Source: Saprospirales bacterium (GTDB lineage: Bacteria > Bacteroidota > Bacteroidia > Chitinophagales > Saprospiraceae). Taken from it: a stretch of DNA of 64,000 nt. This document shows positions 51,761 to 62,707 of this stretch, piece by piece. Each line of letters opens with the position of its first letter. Position 1 is the first letter of the stretch. A program made the translations under genes and the position numbers. The stretch lies in assembly GCA_016719895.1 (NCBI GenBank), contig JADJYG010000028.1, positions 199,536 to 263,535 on the forward strand, written 5' to 3'. The notes beneath the pieces were generated by a model that saw only the letters and a program-made list of their open reading frames with translations, searched no databases and was not told where the DNA came from.

Positions 51761-53733
51761 ATGAAAGATAATTTCATATTCTTTGTTTTTTGCCTTCTCC
51801 TTGGCAATGTCTCTGCCCAAACCCTCACCGGCACAGTCATCGCCCTCAATGGTACACCCGTCCCCAATGCCCGCGTGACCATTTTTCTCAACGACACTTC
51901 CATGTTCCGGGAGGCTCGTACTGATGCCAACGGGGTCTATCTTTTTGAAAACCTCGACCCGCTCTACTTTTTTTTCAACGTTGCCGCGCGAGGCTTCGAA
52001 CTTTTTCAAAATGCCACGACGGGCATTGTCGGCACGGTCATTTATGATGCGCAACTGGAACCCGAAACGCAGCCCGGCCAGTGGACGACGATCATGAATT
52101 CGTCCGAACCGCTCGGCGGAACCGACCTCGGCGTTTTGCTGCCCGACGGCAGTATTTATTACTGTCACAATACCAAAGACCCTTTTGTGTTCGACCCCGC
52201 GCTCGACGATACGCTTACCATTCCGGGCGATATGCAGGTGCAGGGTTGCGCTGCCTCCAAACTGCTTTGGAACAACAAGGTCATCATGGCGGGCGGCACG
52301 GACCAGGAAATTTATGGCCCCGGTACGCGGAAAATCAAACAGTTCGACCTCGCCGCGCAAACCTGGCAGTCCTTGCCGCTCATGCTCGATTACCGCTGGT
52401 ACCCTTCCATGACGCAGCTCGCCGATGGGCGACTGCTCATCGTAGGCGGAGGCGGGCTGAACAACCCCGTTCGGGTGAAAACCTCCGAACTCTACGACCC
52501 CATCGCCGGTACGACCGAATGGGCAGACACGGTGGCCATCGGCATGGAGCAATCACCCATCCTGACGCTGTACAGCGGCAAAGTCCTGATGACGTTCCGC
52601 CCGCCGCAACTGTTTGACCCGGTGACCGAACAATGGGACTTGGCCGCCGATTTTGTGCAAGGCAACCGGATGCCCAACGGCGACCACGTGGATCACGAAT
52701 TGGTGCATTTGCCGGAAGGTGATGTCATTGCTATCGGTTTTAAGCCGTTCCCGACAGGCAGCGGCGGAAAACTTGTTGAACGCTACGACCCGGTCGCCAA
52801 CGCCTGGTCGCTGCGCGCGCACTTCGCGCCGCTCCGTTCCCGCTCCGAAACGGTGCTGACTCCCGACCGCCGTATCCTCGTGCTCGCCGGGGCCAAGGAA
52901 GACCCCTCCGACCCATCGCCGGTAAACCAATGGGGCTACATGGACTTGACCGATCAATACGATCCATACGCCGATACCTGGCGGCGGCTTGCGCCGATGC
53001 CCCGCAAACGGGAATACCACGCTTTGGCGATTCTGGTGCCCGACGGTCGCATTATAGTGGTCGGCGGGGAAGGCGCGCCCGGCAACGAGCCGCCTTTGAG
53101 CATCATCGATGCTTACGAGCCGCCGTACCTGTTCCGGGGCGTGCGTCCGCAAATCCTGAACCTGGGAAAAACCGATTACCAGCGCGGCGAGACGATACAT
53201 TTCGATGTGGCGCGCACCAACGCGCCTACTTCGGTGGTTTTGCAAAGCACACAGGCTGTTACCCACATGATGAACTGCGGGGAAAACCGTTTTCTCGATT
53301 TGAATTTTTCTGTTGAAAACCAGGCCGTCAGCGCAGAAATCCCCGACGATTCGCTGAAAGTGCTGCCCAGTTGGTACTTGTTGTGGGCGATGGTGGACGA
53401 TATTCCATCGGAAGCCCGAATGGTCCGTATTCTGCCTGGGCAGGCGCCGTCAGTATCGGTAAACAATGCTCTTACAGACCCTGTTTTTACGGTGTTCCCC
53501 AACCCGGCGAATCGCGAAATATTCCTGCAAGGCGTATTGCCGAAAGGAGAAAACGTTCGATCCATCGTATTGTCGGACGGCTCCGAAAAATCTTGCGCCG
53601 CTGGCAGAATGAGTTTATCCCGGATTATGCCGGGCAAATTGGTTGACACTACCGGACGGTCCGGCAGGCGTATATTTTGAGGATCGAAACGGGGACACGG
53701 TTTTTCTTTCGGAAGGTGGTGGTTCAACCGTGA
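51761..53733 (+). CDS. Galactose-oxidase-like copper radical oxidase, T9SS end frameshifted
   Basis: Signal peptide ends NVSAQ. A carboxypeptidase-regulatory-like domain (23-105, LTGTVIALNGTPVPNARVTIF) precedes a kelch propeller and a C-terminal DUF1929/E-set domain (YLFRGVRPQILNLG, YQRGETIHFDV). Residues in the positions of the galactose/glyoxal oxidase cofactor are present: Cys163 (VQGCAASKLL) and Tyr214 (YRWYPSM) for the Cys-Tyr crosslink, Tyr419-His420 (REYHAL) and His502 (VTHMMNC) as copper ligands. Spacing is close to fungal enzymes. The deposited frame stops at 53680, inside the T9SS domain (VFPNPANREIFL); shifting frame near 53582, 53640 and 53670 recovers GKILRRWQNEF and LRIETGTRFFFRKVVVQP with a stop at 53733. 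Predicted to oxidise alcohols or aldehydes and make H2O2. Confidence 0.85.
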
Positions 53734-53780
53734 CGTAAGCGTACCGCCTGTAATTTCGTAAATCCTTTCCAAAATTTCAT

Positions 53781-53824
53781 AATGCCCGCCCTGGGCATTG
53801 CCCCGAACTTTGTATCGTACAAAG
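53781..53824. promoter_or_regulatory. Two inverted repeats upstream of the CopB operon
   Basis: AATGCCC-N5-GGGCATT (53781-53799) and, 8 bases on, CTTTGTA-TCG-TACAAAG (53808-53824). Symmetric 7-bp arms suggest binding sites for a dimeric regulator of the metal operon. The first could alternatively be a terminator stem for the oxidase gene, but no T-run follows. The rest of 53734-53952 has no gene. Confidence 0.45.
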
Positions 53825-53952
53825 GTAATCCTGCCGTGAAGCAACCGACCAAGGGAGCCCTATCCGATAACAGCTTCCGGTTGTCGTGTTACTTTTCAGG
53901 CCGCCATGCAACCTTTTTAACCTTTTGATCGCACTACAATACGTCGAACACA

Positions 53953-56017
53953 ATGGAACAGCACCACCATCACCATCATCATGCCGCGGCGCCCCAAAAA
54001 CCGGCGCCCAAACCCGTGGAGGAGCACCATCAGCAGGATCATTCCATGCATGGAAATACGCATGGGGAACACAACAAACACGCCGGCCATTCCGTGGAAG
54101 GATTCCGGCAGAAGTTCTGGCTGTCGCTTGCGTTGACGATCCCGATTCTCCTGCTGTCCGACATGGTGCAGCATATACTCGGGTTCCACCTGGATTTTGC
54201 GGGGCGAAAGTGGGTATTGTTCGGTCTGTCGTCCGTGCTGTTTGCTTACGGCAATCAGCCTTTTTGGACTGGTGCAGTGGCGGAATTACGCCACCGCAAC
54301 CCTGGTATGATGACCCTCATCGCAATGGCGACCACGGTGGCATTTGTGTACAGCGTTGCCGTCACATTAGGGTTGCCGGGCATGGATTTTTACTGGGAAC
54401 TCGCCACGCTGAGCGTCGTCATGTTGCTCGGCCACTGGATCGAAATGAAAACCGTGTCGGGCGCTTCACGGGCGTTGGAAATGTTGGTAAGCCTGATGCC
54501 CGCCGAGGCGCATGTGATTCAGCCAGACGGTTCGATGCAGGATCACCCGGTGCAACACCTGAAACCCGGCGACCTGGTACTGGTGAAAGCCAATGAAAGA
54601 TACCGGCGGACGGCGTCGTGACGGACGGTTCGGGTTTTGTGAACGAATCCATGCTTACCGGCGAATCGCAGCCGGTAGTGAAAGAAGCTGGCGCCAAAGT
54701 CATCGCCGGGTCGGTAAACGGTAGCGGCGCATTGAAAATGGAAGTGACCGGCGCCGGGCAGGACAGCTACCTGCAAAAAGTGGTGCGTCTGGTTCGGGAA
54801 GCCCAGGCCAGCAAATCCCAAACACAAAACCTGGCCGACCGCGCCGCTCGTTGGCTGACCTACCTGGCCATTGCCGCCGGAGTGCTCACCCTGGCTTACT
54901 GGCTTTGGGCCGGCCAACCGATAGCCTTCGCCCTCGAACGTATGGTGACGGTCATGGTAATCGCTTGTCCGCACGCGCTGGGATTGGCCATTCCCCTGGT
55001 GGTAGCCATTTCCACGGCCCTTTCGGCGCAACACGGCTTGTTGATCCGCAACCGCACGGCTTTTGAAAACGCCCGTAAAATCACAGCCATTATCTTTGAT
55101 AAAACGGGCACCCTGACCGAAGGCACATTCGGGGTGACACGTATTTCCACGCACTCCGCCACTTACAGCGAACATGACATCCTGCAAATGGCCGCTTCGC
55201 TGGAACAAAACTCGGAACACCCGATTGCCGAAGGTATTGTGAAACACGCCAAAGCGCAAGGGTTGGCATTGCAAGAAGTCCTCGACTTTCAATCGCTTAC
55301 CGCGCGGGGAATTCGCGGCAAAATTGCCGGCAAAGAGGTACTCGTAGTCAGTCCCAATTACCTCAAAGACAATAACATTGCATTACCCGAAAATGTCCTG
55401 AGCGATGCCGCCGAAACGATTGTGTTCGTGCTGATGGAGGGCCGGTTGGCCGGATTCATAGCCCTGGCCGACCGTCTGCGCAAAACATCCGCCGCGGCCG
55501 TTGACGCATTTCACGAAGACGGCGTCAAAGTCGTGATGGCTACGGGTGACAACAAGCAGGTGGCGGAAAGCGTCAAGCGGCAGTTGGGCCTGAACGACGT
55601 TTATGCCAGGTGCTGCCCCATCAAAAGGTGGAGATCGTGGAAAGGTTGCAAAAGCAGGGCGAGTTCGTGGCCATGACCGGCGACGGCGTGAACGACGCCC
55701 CGGCGCTGGCCCGGGCCGACGTGGGCATTGCCGTGGGTTCCGGGACCGACGTGGCTGCCGAAACTGCCGATATTATCCTGGTGAACAGCGATCCGCAAGA
55801 CATTCTGCGCCTGGTACGTTTCGGGAAAGCGACGTACCGGAAAATGGTGCAAAACCTGTTTTGGGCCACGGCATATAACCTGGTTACCATCCCGGTGGCT
55901 GCCGGTATTTTTTACCCGCATCTGATGATCTCGCCGGCTTTCGGCGCGGTACTGATGTCGGTCAGCACCATCGTGGTGGCATTGAATGCGCAGTTGTTGC
56001 GACGAAGTTTGAAGTAG
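53953..56017 (+). CDS. copB: CopB-type P1B copper-transporting ATPase, two frameshifts
   Basis: Three consecutive frames make one ATPase of about 690 residues. The first (53953-54612) has a His-rich N-terminus (seven His in a row from residue 4), then TM helices and HWIEMKTVSGA. One base is missing in an A-run near 54598; frame two resumes with DGSGFVNESMLTGES (actuator TGES), the membrane motif CPH (ACPHALGLAIP) and phosphorylation site DKTGT. A second lost base near 55607 leads to frame three with VLPHQKVEIVERL, GDGVNDAPAL and the last TM helices. CPH rather than CPC places it in the CopB (P1B-3) group that exports Cu(II)/Cu(I) or Ag. Both shifts look like single-base deletions. Confidence 0.88.
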
Positions 56018-56085
56018 CGTTTTTGTCGCAACCACTTCGATAATATAGTTGTTTTAGTTAAAATGAGACATAGTAGCGTCCATAT

Positions 56086-56493
56086 TTGGTTTTCCTCCTC
56101 GGTGTGTTCGTCACGGCGCCCACAAATCGTATGTGGGCTTGCAGTAGCGAACACACCGGAGGTACGACAAAGTCAGGGGACGTGAAAGAAAGAAAGTCCT
56201 GTTGCCAGAAAACGGACGAAGCGCGCGCTTTCCATGTTTCCGACAGCGCCCCATGCGGCGAACACCGGCATTCCAGCGGAGATTGCCCCTGCGATCATGA
56301 ACACGGTGGCTGCCATTGCCCCGGATGCGGTCTGATTGCGTCTTCCGGCGCTTCTTTCGCGCTCCCTTTGGGAGACAATTTTCAATTACCCAACCCATTG
56401 GCCTCGGTGCGTAAAGCCGCGTTTTATTTCATCGATCACCTGCCCGAAGCCGTATTTCTCCCCATCTGGCAGCCGCCTAAGATCGGCGTTTAG
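56086..56493 (+). CDS. Cys/His-rich secreted protein with PP tail
   Basis: 135 residues as read from a TTG at 56086; an ATG at 56063 is out of frame by one base, so the real start may be hidden by an indel. After a hydrophobic start (FLLGVFVTAPTN) come CSSEHTGG, KSCCQKTD, APCGEHRHSSGDCPCDHEHGGCHCPGCG, then a tail FLPIWQPPKIGV. Metal-binding role inferred; matches the general pattern of DUF6660/HYC_CC_PP-like proteins. Third such protein in the window, here between copB and HMBD genes. Confidence 0.6.
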   Translation: MVFLLGVFVTAPTNRMWACSSEHTGGTTKSGDVKERKSCCQKTDEARAFHVSDSAPCGEHRHSSGDCPCDHEHGGCHCPGCGLIASSGASFALPLGDNFQLPNPLASVRKAAFYFIDHLPEAVFLPIWQPPKIGV

Positions 56494-56637
56494 TGCCGCG
56501 TCGGCCCGACGTGTGCCCATTTCAGACCTTTATTATCGCGCGTAAAACCGTTTCGGATGGCTATAAGCCTTTTCCGAACGGGTTTTAGGCTTTTCTTCCA
56601 GTCTGATCTTCATTTTTAATTCTTAAAATCTCCTTGT

Positions 56638-56962
56638 ATGAAAAACTTACTCATTGCGGGTTTAGCACTTCGCTGGGTTGCTCGGCGTATTCGTCGCTTG
56701 TAAAAACACCCCCAAAGCAACCAATACCGACCAAACTGCCGCATACGCCTGCCCAATGCACCCGGAAATCACCGGGAAAGCAGGCGACACCTGCTCTAAA
56801 TGCGGTATGGACTTAGAACCTGTTAAAGCCGATGCCACGTATGCTTGTCCGATGCACGCCGAAATTACAGGCAAAGCCGGCGATAAATGCTCCAAGTGCG
56901 GTATGGACCTTGTCCGAAGCGACAAGCCGGCAGATCATGGCAAAGAAGGGCACAAGCATTGA
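56638..56962 (+). CDS. Heavy-metal-binding-domain lipoprotein with two HMBD repeats, frameshift in signal
   Basis: The ATG at 56638 begins a lipoprotein signal (MKNLLIAGLAL), but the frame breaks near 56668; one or two bases off, it continues LLGVFVAC (lipobox) KNTPK. Two HMBD units follow: YACPMHPEITGKAGDTCSKCGMDL and the nearly identical YACPMHAEITGKAGDKCSKCGMDL, then a His-rich tail (DHGKEGHKH). HMBD binds soft metals and is usually found at the N-terminus of CusB or CopA. Periplasmic copper carrier is the likely role. Confidence 0.8.
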
Positions 56963-57028
56963 CCCATTTTAATGAAAATCGCTGCCGAAGTACTGTAAAT
57001 TCTATTCATCTATAAAAATTTAACCGAA

Positions 57029-57454
57029 ATGAGTTCGCTCAAACTTTTGTTTTCTGCTCTGTTTTTAGGTTTGTTTATCATCAATATCGCCGGCGCTCAA
57101 ACCGAGGGTATGAAGAAAAAGCAAGCCGTTGCTATTGTCCCGGTACTTCAAACCGAATCGTTTCAAGTCCTCGGCAACTGCGGGATGTGCAAGCGCACGA
57201 TTGAAAAAGCCGCCACTCAAGCGGGCGCTACCTCGGCCGTTTGGGATGTGGACAAAGACTTGCTCACCGTGACGTTCGACCCGGCTAAAGCTACCGCCGC
57301 CGCGATTCAAAAGGCCGTCGCCCAATCGGGCTACGACAATGCGGGGTACAAAGCCCCGGACACGGCCTACAACGCCCTGCACGGCTGCTGCCAATATGAT
57401 CGTTCCGGCGCGCCAGGCACGGCGAAATCGTGCGATATGGAGGGACAAAACTAA
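57029..57454 (+). CDS. Secreted HMA-domain metallochaperone-like protein
   Basis: 141 residues with a signal peptide (1-23, INIAGAQ). One HMA domain from about 43 to 110 with GNCGMCKRTIEKAA (C51-x-x-C54) and the usual beta-alpha-beta continuation (AVWDVDKDLLTVTFDP, AAAIQKAVAQSGYDNAGY). Extra C-terminal CC pair (HGCCQYD). A periplasmic copper-binding protein accompanying CusA; similar proteins are common before CusA in Bacteroidota. Confidence 0.88.
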   Translation: MSSLKLLFSALFLGLFIINIAGAQTEGMKKKQAVAIVPVLQTESFQVLGNCGMCKRTIEKAATQAGATSAVWDVDKDLLTVTFDPAKATAAAIQKAVAQSGYDNAGYKAPDTAYNALHGCCQYDRSGAPGTAKSCDMEGQN

Positions 57455-57479
57455 CCTTGGGAACTGACCACCGCGGCGT

Positions 57480-57513
57480 CTTGGCGGGCTATCGTTAATG
57501 GTAGCTCGCCAAG
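57480..57513. other. 12-bp inverted repeat between HMA gene and cusA
   Basis: CTTGGCGGGCTA, a 10-base loop, and TAGCTCGCCAAG pair with a single G-U. No T-run follows. Could attenuate or stabilise the message, or be an operator for the downstream efflux genes. Confidence 0.45.
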
Positions 57514-57561
57514 ACCGGGGTAAACGCTTCAACAAAGTTCGAACCGAAAACGGCTGGCATT

Positions 57562-60126
57562 ATGATCAATTTTCTGATAACTAATTCTTTAAAAAACCGG
57601 CTGTTCGTGCTTGCAGCAGCCCTCGGTTTGTTTGCCTGGGGTATTTACTCGGTGCGCAACAACCCGATCGACGCTATCCCCGATCTGTCGGAGAACCAGG
57701 TCATCGTCTTCACGGAATGGATGGGGCGCAGCCCTCAACTGATCGAAGATCAGGTCACCTATCCGCTTGTATCCAACTTGCAAGGTATTCCGCAGGTAAA
57801 AATATCCGGGGCGCCTCCATGTTCGGCATGTCCTTCGTCTATGTCATTTTCGAGGATAAGACCGACATCTATTGGGCGCGCACGCGGGTACTCGAACGGC
57901 TCAACTACGCCCAGCGTCAGTTGCCGCCCGGCGCCGTGCCGACGCTCGGCCCCGACGGTACCGGTGTGGGGCATATTTTCTGGTACCACCTCGACGCACC
58001 GGGTATGGACCTGGGCGAACAACGCGCCTTGCAGGATTGGTACGTCAAATTTGCCTTGCAAACCGTACCGGGCGTTAGCGAAGTGGCTTCTTTCGGCGGT
58101 TTTGGCAAACAATACCAGGTGACTATTGATCCCTATAAACTGAACTATTTCAACATCCCGCTGATGGACGTGCTCAATGCTGTCCGCCGGAACAACAACG
58201 ACGTGGGCGGACGCAAGTTCGAAATGTCCGACATGGCCTATATCGTCAGGGGGCTGGGCTACATTCAAAAAACGTCGGACATCGAAAACATCCCCGTCGG
58301 CAATTACGGTTCCGGCCGATACGGGGTGAAAGACTGGCGACCGTTCAAATGGGTGGCGAGGGGCGGCTCGGCATCTTCGACATGGATGGAAGGGGCGAGG
58401 TAGTTGGCGGTATCGTCGTTATGCGCTACGGCGAAAATGCCAACAACGTCATTGAGGCGGTGAAACGGAAAATGACGGAAGTGGAAAAAGGGTTGCCTGC
58501 AGGCGTGAAATTCCAGGTGAGTTACGACCGGAGCGAATTGATCAAAGCTGCCGTAGGCTCGGTCAAAGGAACGCTTATCGAGGAAATGATTGCCGTGTCG
58601 TTGATCGTATTGATCTTCCTGTTTCATTGGCGAAGCGCCCTGGTTATCCTGATTCAGTTGCCGATTTCAGTGGCTATCGGCTTTATTTTGCTGGAAGCCT
58701 TTGGTATTTCTTCCAACATCATGTCGCTTACCGGCATCGCGCTGGCCATCGGGGTGGTAGTGGACGACGGTATCGTGATGGTCGAAAACGCCTACCGGCA
58801 CCTCTCGGAAGCGCCGGGAAAGCCAGGATTCGCGGAACGTCTTGCGATCATTGCCAAATCCTGCAAACAGGTAGGGCCGGGCGTTTTTTTCTCTACTATC
58901 GTAACGGTCGCTTCTTTCCTGCCGGTATTCCTGCTGAGCGGGATGGAAGGGAAACTTTTTCACCGCTGGCCTGGACCAAAACATTTACTTGTTGGTGGAC
59001 GCTTTTTGGCCAATACCCTGACGCCCGTTCTGATCGCCCTGCTGCTCCGGGGGAAATTCAAACCCGAAAGCGCCAACCCGATCACCCGTTTCCTGGAAAA
59101 TCTGTACACCCCGTGTTAAAACTGTGCCTCAAATGGCGCAAAACCACCCTGGCGGTCATGTTGCACGGCGCTGGCCGTAAGCGTCCGATGATGATGCGTC
59201 TCGGTTCCGAATTTATGCCGCCGCTCGACGAAGGCTCCCTGCTTTTCATGCCCGTTACCCTGCCCGACGTGTCCAATTCGGAGGTCAAACGCCTGTTGCA
59301 GGTACAGGACAAGATCATCGCCGGTGTGCCCGAGGTCAGTCACGTCCTTGGCAAAGCGGGTCGGGCCAGCACGGCTACCGACAACTCGCCGATCAGCATG
59401 ATCGAAACCATTATTTTGCTGAAACCCAAATCGGAATGGCGGCCGGGCCTTACGAAAAACGATCTCATCGCGGGAGTTGAACGCCAAACTTCAAATCCCC
59501 GGCGTGGTGAACGGCTGGACGCAGCCGATCATCAACCGCATCAATATGCTTTCCACGGGCATCCGCACCGACGTGGGCCTTAAGGTGTACGGACAAAACC
59601 TCGACACTATTTTTCGCTGTCGCAACAACTCAAGCGCCAGTTGGAAGCATTCCCGGTGTGCAAGACCTTTACGTGGAACCCATCACCGGCGGCAAATACA
59701 TCGACATCGTCGTAAAACGGGACGAAATCGGGCGCTACGGCCTCGCCGTGGACGACGTGAATATGCTCGTCGAAAGCGCCCTGGGCGGCATGACCCTGAC
59801 CACCACCGTCGAGGGGCGGCAGCGCTTCAGCGTCAATGCTCGCTTCGCCCAGGATTTTCGCAACAACCTCGACGCGTTGCGCCGCTTGCAGGTACAAACA
59901 TCACGCTACGGCGTCATCCCGCTGGAAGCCGTGGCCGATGTCCGTTTATATGATCTGGTTTTACGGCGTGAACCTCTCCGTGGCCGTGGCGGTAGGATTC
60001 ATCGCGCTGTTCGGCATGGCTATCGAAACGGCCATGCTGATGACCATTTACCTCAACGAGGCCATGCAGCGCCTGGTCGCCGAGAAAGGCAACTCGCGGG
60101 ATACGATCACGCCCGCCGACCTTTTT
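57562..60126 (+). pseudogene. cusA: CusA-type RND efflux pump, multiple frameshifts and missing segments
   Basis: Fragments in changing frames add up to a CusA pump: MINFLITNSLKNRLF...NNPIDAIPDLSENQVIVF, then MFGMSFVYVIFEDKTDIYWART, VKFALQTVPGVSEVASFGGF, then GGIVVMRYGENA, VSLIVLIFLFHW, VVVDDGIVMVENAYRHL (TM4 motif), GSEFMPPLDEGSLLFMP, GRASTATDNSPISMIET, INMLSTGIRTDVGLKVYG, YGVIPLEAVADV, and finally YGVNLSVAVAVGFIALFGMAIETAM. Total length is about 2.56 kb against the usual 3.1 kb. Compared with the family, about 200-250 residues are absent before the last TM segment, and the final ~80 residues are missing. At least five frame changes are present. No functional pump can be made from this sequence as written; assembly error is the first suspicion. 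Confidence 0.85.
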
Positions 60127-61360
60127 TTGAAAATACCATTTCTGACGACGTTTTGCCTCTGTTTCGCCGCAAGGGCTACCGCGCAAAACCTGCTTCCGCT
60201 CGACTCCGTGCTCGACCGCATCGAGCGTCTGCACCCGGCGCTGCAAGCCACCGACGCCCGGGGGCGGGAGTTCGACGTCGTGGCCAAAGGCGCCGTCACC
60301 TTGCCTCCACCGCAGGTAGGCGGCGGTATGTGGATGACGGCGTACAACCCTGCGCGCTGGAGCGAGGGTATGGGAGCCGTCATGGTTTCGGCGCAGCAAA
60401 TGTTTCCTAACCGGAAAATGCAGCAAGCCGAAGGGCGCTACATGTCGGCCATGTCGGGTATGCAGGCAGCGGAAAAGGGAGTAATGCGCAATATGCTGTT
60501 CGCGGAGGCGAAAACGGCTTATTTCGACTGGCTGGTGCTGGAAAAGAAAATCGCCGTTTTGGAAGAAAGTAAACGGGCGCTGCGCCTGCTGATCGAAAGC
60601 GCCGAACAACGGTTCCAGTACAACCGGGAAAAACTCGGCAGTATCTACAAGGCCAAAACCGAACTCGCCGATCTGGATAGGATGCAGGCGATGTACTCCG
60701 GTGAAATCCGGCGGCAACGCGCCATGCTGGCGACGCTGATGCAACTCGACCCGGCAAGTGTGTTCGAGATCGACACCCTAATGCCAAGCGGTCCGGCACT
60801 TGTACCGCCACTGCCCGACACCTCGCGTATCGCCGCCCGAAGCGATTTTCAGGCCATCGAAACTAATTTTCGTATTGCCCGTCTGGAGCAGGAATGGCAG
60901 CGCTCGAAACTCAAACCCGAATACGGTCTGCGTTTCGATCACATGTTCGCTTTCGGGGGCCAGCCCTGGCAGTTTTCGCTCATGGGTATGGTTACGGTGC
61001 CTATCGCACCTTGGGCAAACAAAGACATCAAAGCCAAAATCGAGGGCATCGAACACCGGCTCACCGCCTTCGAACTCGACAAAGCGGCGTTGGCCAACCA
61101 AATCCGGGGCGCCCTTTCCGAGCAATTAGTGATGATGCAGACCCTACAAACCCAGATCGCGCTACGACGACGACATCATCCCAAACCAACGCAAACGTTT
61201 TCAGAGTACCCTGCTCGCCTGGGAACAGAATACCGACGAGTTGTTTATGGTGCTCGATGCCTGGCTGGAACTAAAAATGAGCCGCCTGGCCCAATTCGAC
61301 CTGCTGCAACAATTGCTTCAATCAAAAGTGAATTATGAAAAAGAGCTGGAATATCGCTAA
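60127..61360 (+). CDS. TolC/CusC-like outer-membrane efflux factor, one frameshift near the end
   Basis: From about 60127 (TTG, start uncertain) a signal (LTTFCLCFAARATAQ) leads into a TolC-family coiled-coil protein: LDRIERLHPALQATDARGREFDV, MVSAQQMFPNRKMQQAEGRYMSAMSGMQ, AKTAYFDWLVLEKKIAVLEESKR, QFSLMGMVTVPIAPWANKD. The frame is fused directly to the CusA remnant upstream. Near 61160 the frame slips; the alternative frame restores DDDIIPNQRKRFQSTLLAW and KMSRLAQFDLLQQLL, ending at TAA 61360 and overlapping the adaptor start by 26 bp. Outer-membrane exit duct for the Cus system. Confidence 0.8.
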
Positions 61361-62696
61361 ACAATACCTCTTGTGGGCCTTGCTTCCGGTATTGCTCACG
61401 ACGGCTTGCCGGAATCCCGATGCCGGACAACACCGGCACGACCACGATCATTCAGAGCATGAAGCCGCCCAATATACCTGCCCCATGCACCCTGAAATCA
61501 TTCGCGACAAACCGGAAGTTGCCCGATTTGTAAAATGGACCTGGTAAAAAAGAAAACCAACCGGTAACGCACCCGTCCGATTCATCGCATACGCCGGAAA
61601 TGCACGGCCATGCTTCTTCCGCCGAGGCTGGCGTATCTGCCATCGGAGACTTGGACATGCTGCTAAAACCACTTACGAGTATGTGTTGAGCACTGGCAAA
61701 ACCTTACATCCGGAACAGAGAACGATGCCGCTGCGCCTCGACGCGCCCGGTTATTTGGCGTATGATCCCCGGTTGTTGAATGTGGTCAGTGCCCGCTTTG
61801 GCGGACGTATCGAGCGCCTTTACGCGCGCCCCTTATCAACCCGTGCGCAAGGGGCTGCGCATACTCGACATTTACAGTCCCGAAATTGCCACGGCACAGC
61901 AGGAACTGGTGTTTGATTGAAAACGACCCGCCAACACAGTTTTACTTGAAAATGCCCGTAAACGCCCTTTCTCTCCTGGCCTTACCGGGAGCAAATCCCG
62001 CAAGTGGAAACCGGAACGCAAAGCCTCTTCTATCGTTGCCCGTTTTTTAGTCTGTATTCGGGGCTAATTTTCGACAATAGTGTTTCTCTCAACAATACGG
62101 CCTCAAGCTGCTCCCGGAATGAACGAAAACATGAACAATACCGCTGCACGGCTCAAACCGTCTCGGCTTCCCGGCCCTGGCGAACTGTCTTTAAAAGAAG
62201 GCATGTACGTCCAAGCTGGTCAGCGGCTCTTTGGCCTGCAAAGTTTAGCCACGGTTTGGGCGATGCTTGAATTTTACCCTTCCGACGTTTCGATGCTGAA
62301 TACCGGGCAGGCTGTTGAAATCCATGTCGAGCCGTTTGAACGGCCGTTCAAGACAAAATCGACTATATCGAGCCGTTGTACAGTTCCGGTGGGGAAAAAC
62401 CTTCAAGCACGGGTTTATCTGCCGAACCCGAACGGGCAATTAAAACCCGGCGCCCTGCTCCGGGCTCCCGTGCAAGCGGGCAGTCGGACAGGACTTTGGA
62501 TTCGGAAACCGCCAGCCTCGATCTGGGTAAAAACCACGTCGTATTTGTGAAAAAAGGCGGCGTATTTCAAACACACGCCATACGAACCGGGATACGGACA
62601 GATGGGTGGATAGAAGTAATTGCGGGTATCGGCCCGGAGGATGAAATTGCCGAGAATGCCCGGTTCCTGATGGACAGCGAGAGTTTTGTAAAATAA
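61335..62696 (+). pseudogene. cusB: CusB-like periplasmic adaptor with N-terminal HMBD, many frameshifts
   Basis: Lipoprotein-like start (MKKSWNIAKQYLLWALLPVLL, lipobox LTTAC), His-rich stretch, then HMBD YTCPMHPEIIRDKP; restoring one G near 61521 continues as GSCPICKMDLVKKK. Later frames give LRLDAPGYLAYDPRLLNVVSARFGGRIERL (barrel-sandwich/lipoyl start), a segment with LSLKEGMYVQAGQRLFGL, and LDLGKNHVVFVKKGGVFQTHAIRTG...FLMDSESFVK to the stop at 62696. At least four frame breaks and some missing sequence. Links CusA to the outer-membrane channel. Confidence 0.78.
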
Positions 62697-62707
62697 ATTG
62701 AACGATT

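Noticed and set aside
53953..54200. An antisense Met/Val/His-rich frame opposite the CopB N-terminus
   Set aside because: It is the shadow of the His-codon-rich start of the ATPase.
59836..60126. A natural CusA-TolC fusion protein (500-residue frame from 59836)
   Set aside because: The CusA portion is only the last-but-one TM segment, and the TolC part has its own signal peptide. The joint lies in the indel-rich region, so a deletion or assembly fault is more likely than a fusion.
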